Positions 43,184 through 45,472 of a stretch of DNA of 45,472 nucleotides are shown here, one piece after another. Within the stretch, counting starts at the first letter, position 1. Each line of letters begins with the position of its first letter. The notes under the pieces are model-generated. The model saw only the letters and a list, made by a program, of their open reading frames with translations. It did no database searches and was not told the DNA's origin. A program made the translations under genes and the position numbers. The stretch is from Planctomycetota bacterium. GTDB lineage: Bacteria > Planctomycetota > Planctomycetia > Pirellulales > Pirellulaceae. Location of the stretch: NCBI GenBank assembly GCA_024277285.1, contig JAJRVM010000016.1, forward strand, positions 1 through 45,472, written 5' to 3'.

Positions 43184-43609
43184 CTACAACAGTTTCTTTC
43201 TATCAAGGGTAAAGGGATCAAATGCAATCGCCTCTGAGTGGGGCGAAAACAATATGACAAAGGGCTCCTTGGAGGACCCAACCGTCTCAGCAATATGGCG
43301 ATACCTCTCATCGTCCCAATCGTCATACTTGAGCAGCATCGCGACGTACGTATCACGCTTGCATAGCTCTCGGAGTACCGAATCGGTGATTTCGTAGAGC
43401 GCGAACGGGCTCCCTCCACTCATTTTCGGGTACACAAACACGAACACGCAATTGCCGGCAGCCAGTTGCACTGAAAGTGTTTCCTTCGAATAGGGATCCC
43501 AATCGACGTCCCGAAGGGGAAATGGCTTTCCGACATCTTGACAACCCGCCGTGGTGAACATGGAGGCAAGCAACAAGAGTGCGCAAAGTACAAGTCTCAG
43601 CTCAAACAC
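43184..43609 (-). CDS. Lipoprotein of unknown function
   Basis: This 141-residue protein has a lipoprotein signal (LVLCALLLLASMFTTAGC), so the mature protein should be anchored at a membrane through the cysteine after TTAG. The rest (NCVFVFVYPKMSGG, AMLLKYDDWDDERY, EPFVILFSPHSEA) has alternating strands that recall thioredoxin-like folds, but no CxxC. The start is GTG at 43609, with AAGGAAGG upstream at long spacing. It lies 89 bp downstream of the RHS tail on the same strand, where immunity proteins often sit. Confidence 0.65.
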   Translation of the reverse strand: MFELRLVLCALLLLASMFTTAGCQDVGKPFPLRDVDWDPYSKETLSVQLAAGNCVFVFVYPKMSGGSPFALYEITDSVLRELCKRDTYVAMLLKYDDWDDERYRHIAETVGSSKEPFVILFSPHSEAIAFDPFTLDRKKLL

Positions 43610-43698
43610 TGGTGATCAGCCTTCCTTTAGAGATCACAAACGAGTAAGCAGATCCGATAACAACTTCAGCACCGAAGCGATTCGTGAACAGCCGCACC

Positions 43699-44454
43699 TC
43701 ATTTATTTTTACAGCAGGCACATTGTCCGAGCCGCACGTGAAACGCACAAGAAATCGGTGGCCCAGAGTATTCAGGGGGAAGAGGCCTGGGGCCTGGTAT
43801 AGGTCGGATGTGCGTCGCCCTAGCTCTCGCGCACCCAAGCCTATCCATAGCCGTCCAGAAGTCCCTTAACTTCATCGTCATGTCAGGGCAGTATCCCAAA
43901 ATAGTGACCGTACAGTTCTCCTGGCAGATTCGACAGATCTCATCCCATGTTTCAGGTTTTATTGGTGAACTGCGAATCACGATCACGTCAACCGAGTGAT
44001 CAGGTATTAACCCAGTAGACGGTCGCCCGTGGTTTTCTTCCTCAAAGTCGGGACCAGCAGCAGCGTAGTCTTCAAATCCAGGAGCCTCGCCTTCGCCCCA
44101 AATATTAATATTGGACCCGCCGTTGTATGGCCAAGGCGTTCCCCGGTTTGGTCCCATACCATGCATGGACGGCGGGAACCTTGGAATACGTATTTTGGGT
44201 TGCGGTGGATGAAATGACTCCCAGATGTCCGGAGGATACCACGGCATGTATCTCTTCACTGCGCCACTATCATCAACCAATCTCCACTCTGAAGGATAGT
44301 CCAGCATATCCTCTAGTGTTTGCAAACCCATTGGATCCAATCGTGCGATCGGGTTGTCGAAGACATATTCCAATTGGTTTACACAATCGTGATACCCGAT
44401 CGGATCCCTACTCCCGAACCTCCCCAACCCCGCCGCATAAACCCGGCACCATAG
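43699..44454 (-). pseudogene. 5'-truncated RHS protein: core end plus C-terminal toxin-like domain
   Basis: The frame opens after a TAG with WCRVYAAGLGRFGSRDPIGY, then NQLEYVFDNPIARLDPMGL. This is the end of the RHS repeat-associated core, normally preceded by a thousand or more residues that are absent here. The variable C-terminal region includes INIWGEGEAPGFEDY, VDVIVIRSSPI and CTVTILGYCPD. GEGE-x-PG followed by a D-V-V strand recalls methyltransferase-like domains found at the ends of some RHS proteins. No ribosome-binding site or good start codon is seen, and repeats fill the upstream DNA. It is probably a decayed gene or a silent C-terminal cassette. Confidence 0.6.
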
Positions 44455-44744
44455 CTAATATCTAGTGCGGCCTCGTGCCAACAGTGCGTCAGAGCCTGCA
44501 GGGGCAGGTGTTTGGCGCGATTGCTGACCGTCGGACCGCTTGTTGGCTGTCTCGCGTGCGGGGGCGCGCGAGACACTTTGGTCATGTCCAAGATCGGTGG
44601 GTGAATTGTACCCGATCGGCGAGGGGCAGGCCAAGCGACATCGGGCGAGAAACTAACCCATTCCTTGGCCATCTGCCGCAAGTGGTGGCGAGCGCGATTC
44701 ACACACCCATCGTATTGGCCACGCTCGCCTTGATGCAGCCTTGG

Positions 44745-45230
44745 CTAAGCGGCGGTGTGGTGGTGAACTGCTTGCTCGGCCGTTGCTTGGCTGTCTTTGA
44801 CTACCCAGGGTTGCGTTTCGTGGCTTCGCCACTGTGCTGCACCCTGGGCTTCCATAGCGCGGCCCTTATCAGGGCCGCCCGCTGCAACACCGTGCCACTC
44901 GGGCGATGCCATCTCGGTGTCACATTCCAGTGTGTGGCGGCGCGATGGCAATAGATGGCTTTGCAGAGGGAAGCTTGTCCATGATCGAAACGCACTGTGG
45001 TACGCCGCTCCGCGGCGAGTCGCTCTATGCGAAAGTCATGCGTGTGCCACTGCATGATCAGACGCGTTCTCCATTACAAAGTGCGTTGCCCACCGGTAGG
45101 CGTTACCAACTGGCCGCCGCACGGATCACGCAGTGCGCGCCGCCAAGGGGGTTCCCAATCGCGATGGAGAATCGGTCGGCATCGCGCACTGCTCCGCCGA
45201 AGCGGCGACGACTTGGATGACCGTTGCATA
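44745..45230. repeat. Composite of dispersed repeat modules at the right end
   Basis: GGCGGTGTGGTGGTGAACTGCTT (44751 onward) repeats the module at ~19184. GTGCCACTGCATGATCAGACG (from 45044) and the following 130 bases (CACCGGTAGGCGTTACCAACT, GATCACGCAGTGC) match the element at 18720. A GGTACGCCGCTCCGCGGCG hairpin lies near 45000. No gene is supported from 44455 to 45125. Confidence 0.7.
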
Positions 45231-45472
45231 GAACGCTGTTTTCCGCCACCTTGGCGAACGTGCGCCGGTGCAGTGGCACAGACGTCCTCGAGCGTTTCCC
45301 AAGGGCACATGCTGCCGAGCGGCTTTCACAACAAACGGATATATGGTTTTTGGGGCCATCGCGTGAGAACCGTGAACCTCGCGCTGATCCGCGGCCAGAT
45401 GGGCGTGGCGCCAGTAATGCCCGAGGCCGCTGAGGGCGACGAGCAGGAAGACGAGGAGCGTGAAAAGCCGCG
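45126..45472 (-). CDS. Partial gene entering from the right edge, with one membrane helix
   Basis: At the window edge the minus strand reads RLFTLLVFLLVALSGLGHYW, a good transmembrane helix, followed by RHAHLAADQREVHG. The frame then continues through the repeat element to a stop at 45126, so the last ~60 residues look like translated repeat. The true protein may end in another frame, or the repeat may have replaced its C-terminus. No family is recognised. Confidence 0.35.
   Translation of the reverse strand, partial: RLFTLLVFLLVALSGLGHYWRHAHLAADQREVHGSHAMAPKTIYPFVVKAARQHVPLGNARGRLCHCTGARSPRWRKTAFYATVIQVVAASAEQCAMPTDSPSRLGTPLAARTA

Noticed and set aside
43602..43838. 78-codon minus-strand frame overlapping the RHS tail
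   Set aside because: It overlaps the end of the RHS frame and the start of the lipoprotein and shows no independent support.

Overview
The window looks like part of a Planctomycete chromosome, probably close to the Pirellulales. I infer this from the gene content: a Tat-signal Gfo/Idh/MocA oxidoreductase, a very long kinase/ATPase/TPR/histidine-kinase hybrid, small planctomycete-type proteins, an RHS fragment and large spacers full of palindromic repeats. Gene starts often use GTG or TTG with good Shine-Dalgarno sequences. No rRNA, CRISPR array, phage or IS transposase was seen. There are two tRNA genes, Arg(TCT) and Asp(GTC).

Layout. 1-1000 is a tandem array of about 213-223 bp units belonging to a repeat family that recurs at 10.5, 18.7 and 45.0 kb. 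1606-5849 holds a GT2/GT-C glycosyltransferase fusion, a small conserved protein and an ABHD14-like hydrolase. 6051-10486 is the most striking locus. It holds a signal-anchored membrane protein ending in a CHSA-repeat tail with nine evenly spaced cysteines. Overlapping its stop codon is a radical SAM/SPASM enzyme with an N-terminal PqqD-like recognition domain, and a membrane protein follows. I read it as a peptide-modification (RiPP-like) system in which the substrate is the C-terminus of a membrane protein. 10745-12232 is an APC permease. 12561-13272 may be a structured noncoding transcript with its own promoter and terminator. 13758-17192 is a SWIM/SNF2 helicase. It is followed by a fucosidase-like fragment, a zinc-ribbon membrane protein, repeats and a secreted GH13 amylase.

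21833-24217 has tRNA-Arg, a predicted nucleotidyltransferase and a metallophosphoesterase. 25392-35396 is a signalling block on the plus strand: Hpt protein, REC-HD-GYP regulator, a 2058-residue hybrid kinase whose Ser/Thr kinase domain lacks the catalytic Asp, and a methyltransferase resembling PhcB-type (3-OH-PAME) synthases. 35565-39787 holds a BON protein, small proteins and the oxidoreductase. 39837-41942 encodes chorismate mutase-prephenate dehydratase-ACT fused to a DAHP-synthase-like domain that has lost key residues. The right end carries tRNA-Asp, small membrane proteins (one resembling the front half of planctomycete GGDEF proteins), a lipoprotein, a 5'-truncated RHS tail, more repeats and a partial gene at the edge.

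A general property of the region is short tandem duplications (about 11-25 bp, two to four copies), both between genes and in frame inside them.
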